A DNA stretch of 40,793 nucleotides from Lachnospiraceae bacterium. Its GTDB lineage: Bacteria > Bacillota > Clostridia > Lachnospirales > Lachnospiraceae. The translations under genes were made by a program, and so were the position numbers. The notes under the pieces are model-generated. The model worked only from the letters and a program-made list of their open reading frames with translations, was not told the DNA's origin and did not search any database. Shown here piece after piece: positions 40,735 through 40,793 of this stretch; the stretch's first letter is position 1; the number at the start of each line of letters is the position of its first letter. The stretch spans positions 1 to 40,793 of the forward strand of contig CAAEMT010000022.1 of NCBI GenBank assembly GCA_900757145.1, given 5' to 3'.

Positions 40735-40793
40735 TATCACAGCCTTAAAAGTCGCTATTTTATCATATTTATTAGCATAACATCAGACGCTGA

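Overview
The window looks like a chromosomal segment of a spore-forming Clostridia member, most likely a Lachnospiraceae relative. I base this on an orphan spmA, a T-box in front of a short type-3 prolyl-tRNA synthetase, two cytidylate-kinase-like P-loop proteins, a BlaR/BlaI-type pair, and strong Gram-positive sigma-A promoters and Shine-Dalgarno sites. The species cannot be named from the sequence alone. No rRNA, tRNA, CRISPR array, transposase or complete prophage was recognised.

Layout. 0-1.3 kb: rplM-rpsI (minus strand) with a consensus promoter and a structured leader; the first 165 bases, beyond rpsI, carry tandem 11-bp repeats that could be the edge of an integrated element. 1.2-2.8 kb: an unknown small protein and the first cytidylate-kinase-like protein. 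3-7.8 kb: a complete branched-chain amino-acid type ABC transporter, transcribed livK-H-M-G-F, with a long hairpin after livK. 7.9-10.7 kb: a secreted SGNH hydrolase and proS with a T-box leader. 10.8-12.5 kb: spmA (plus) convergent with an RluA-type pseudouridine synthase. 12.6-15.3 kb: a two-gene plus-strand unit encoding a ParB-like/BMP-domain fusion and a metallophosphoesterase.

15.3-26.8 kb is the dominant feature: nine tightly packed minus-strand genes for a cell-surface glycopolymer, behind one promoter at about 26.78 kb. In transcription order they are an ABC-2 permease, an ABC ATPase fused to UDP-galactopyranose mutase, two CDP-glycerol glycerophosphotransferase-family enzymes, an IspD/TarI cytidylyltransferase, an intact SDR, a degenerate SDR, a degenerate SDR fused to LicD, and a polyprenyl-phosphate-type GT2. 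Together they could make an activated alditol-phosphate donor, convert UDP-Galp to UDP-Galf, polymerise and decorate the chain, and export it. A further large CDP-glycerol transferase with a GT2-like N-terminus lies apart at 34.8-37.4 kb.

27-31.9 kb: a secreted pair (BspA-like leucine-rich protein and a phospholipase-C-like fold), a BlaI/M56 peptidase pair with a candidate operator, and the second cytidylate-kinase-like protein. 32-34.5 kb: a TPR protein with a C-terminal P-loop domain and seven acidic, tyrosine-rich decapeptide repeats. 37.4-38.6 kb is an AT-rich gap without a recognisable gene, holding strong hairpins, a 12-bp tandem repeat and a possible terminated small RNA. 38.6-40.7 kb: an OmpR-type response regulator and its histidine kinase.

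The most interesting candidates are the ABC-Glf and SDR-LicD fusions inside the glycopolymer locus, the cytosolic ParB-like/BMP fusion next to a phosphoesterase with an altered first motif, the TPR/repeat/ATPase protein, and the structured 37.4-38.6 kb gap.
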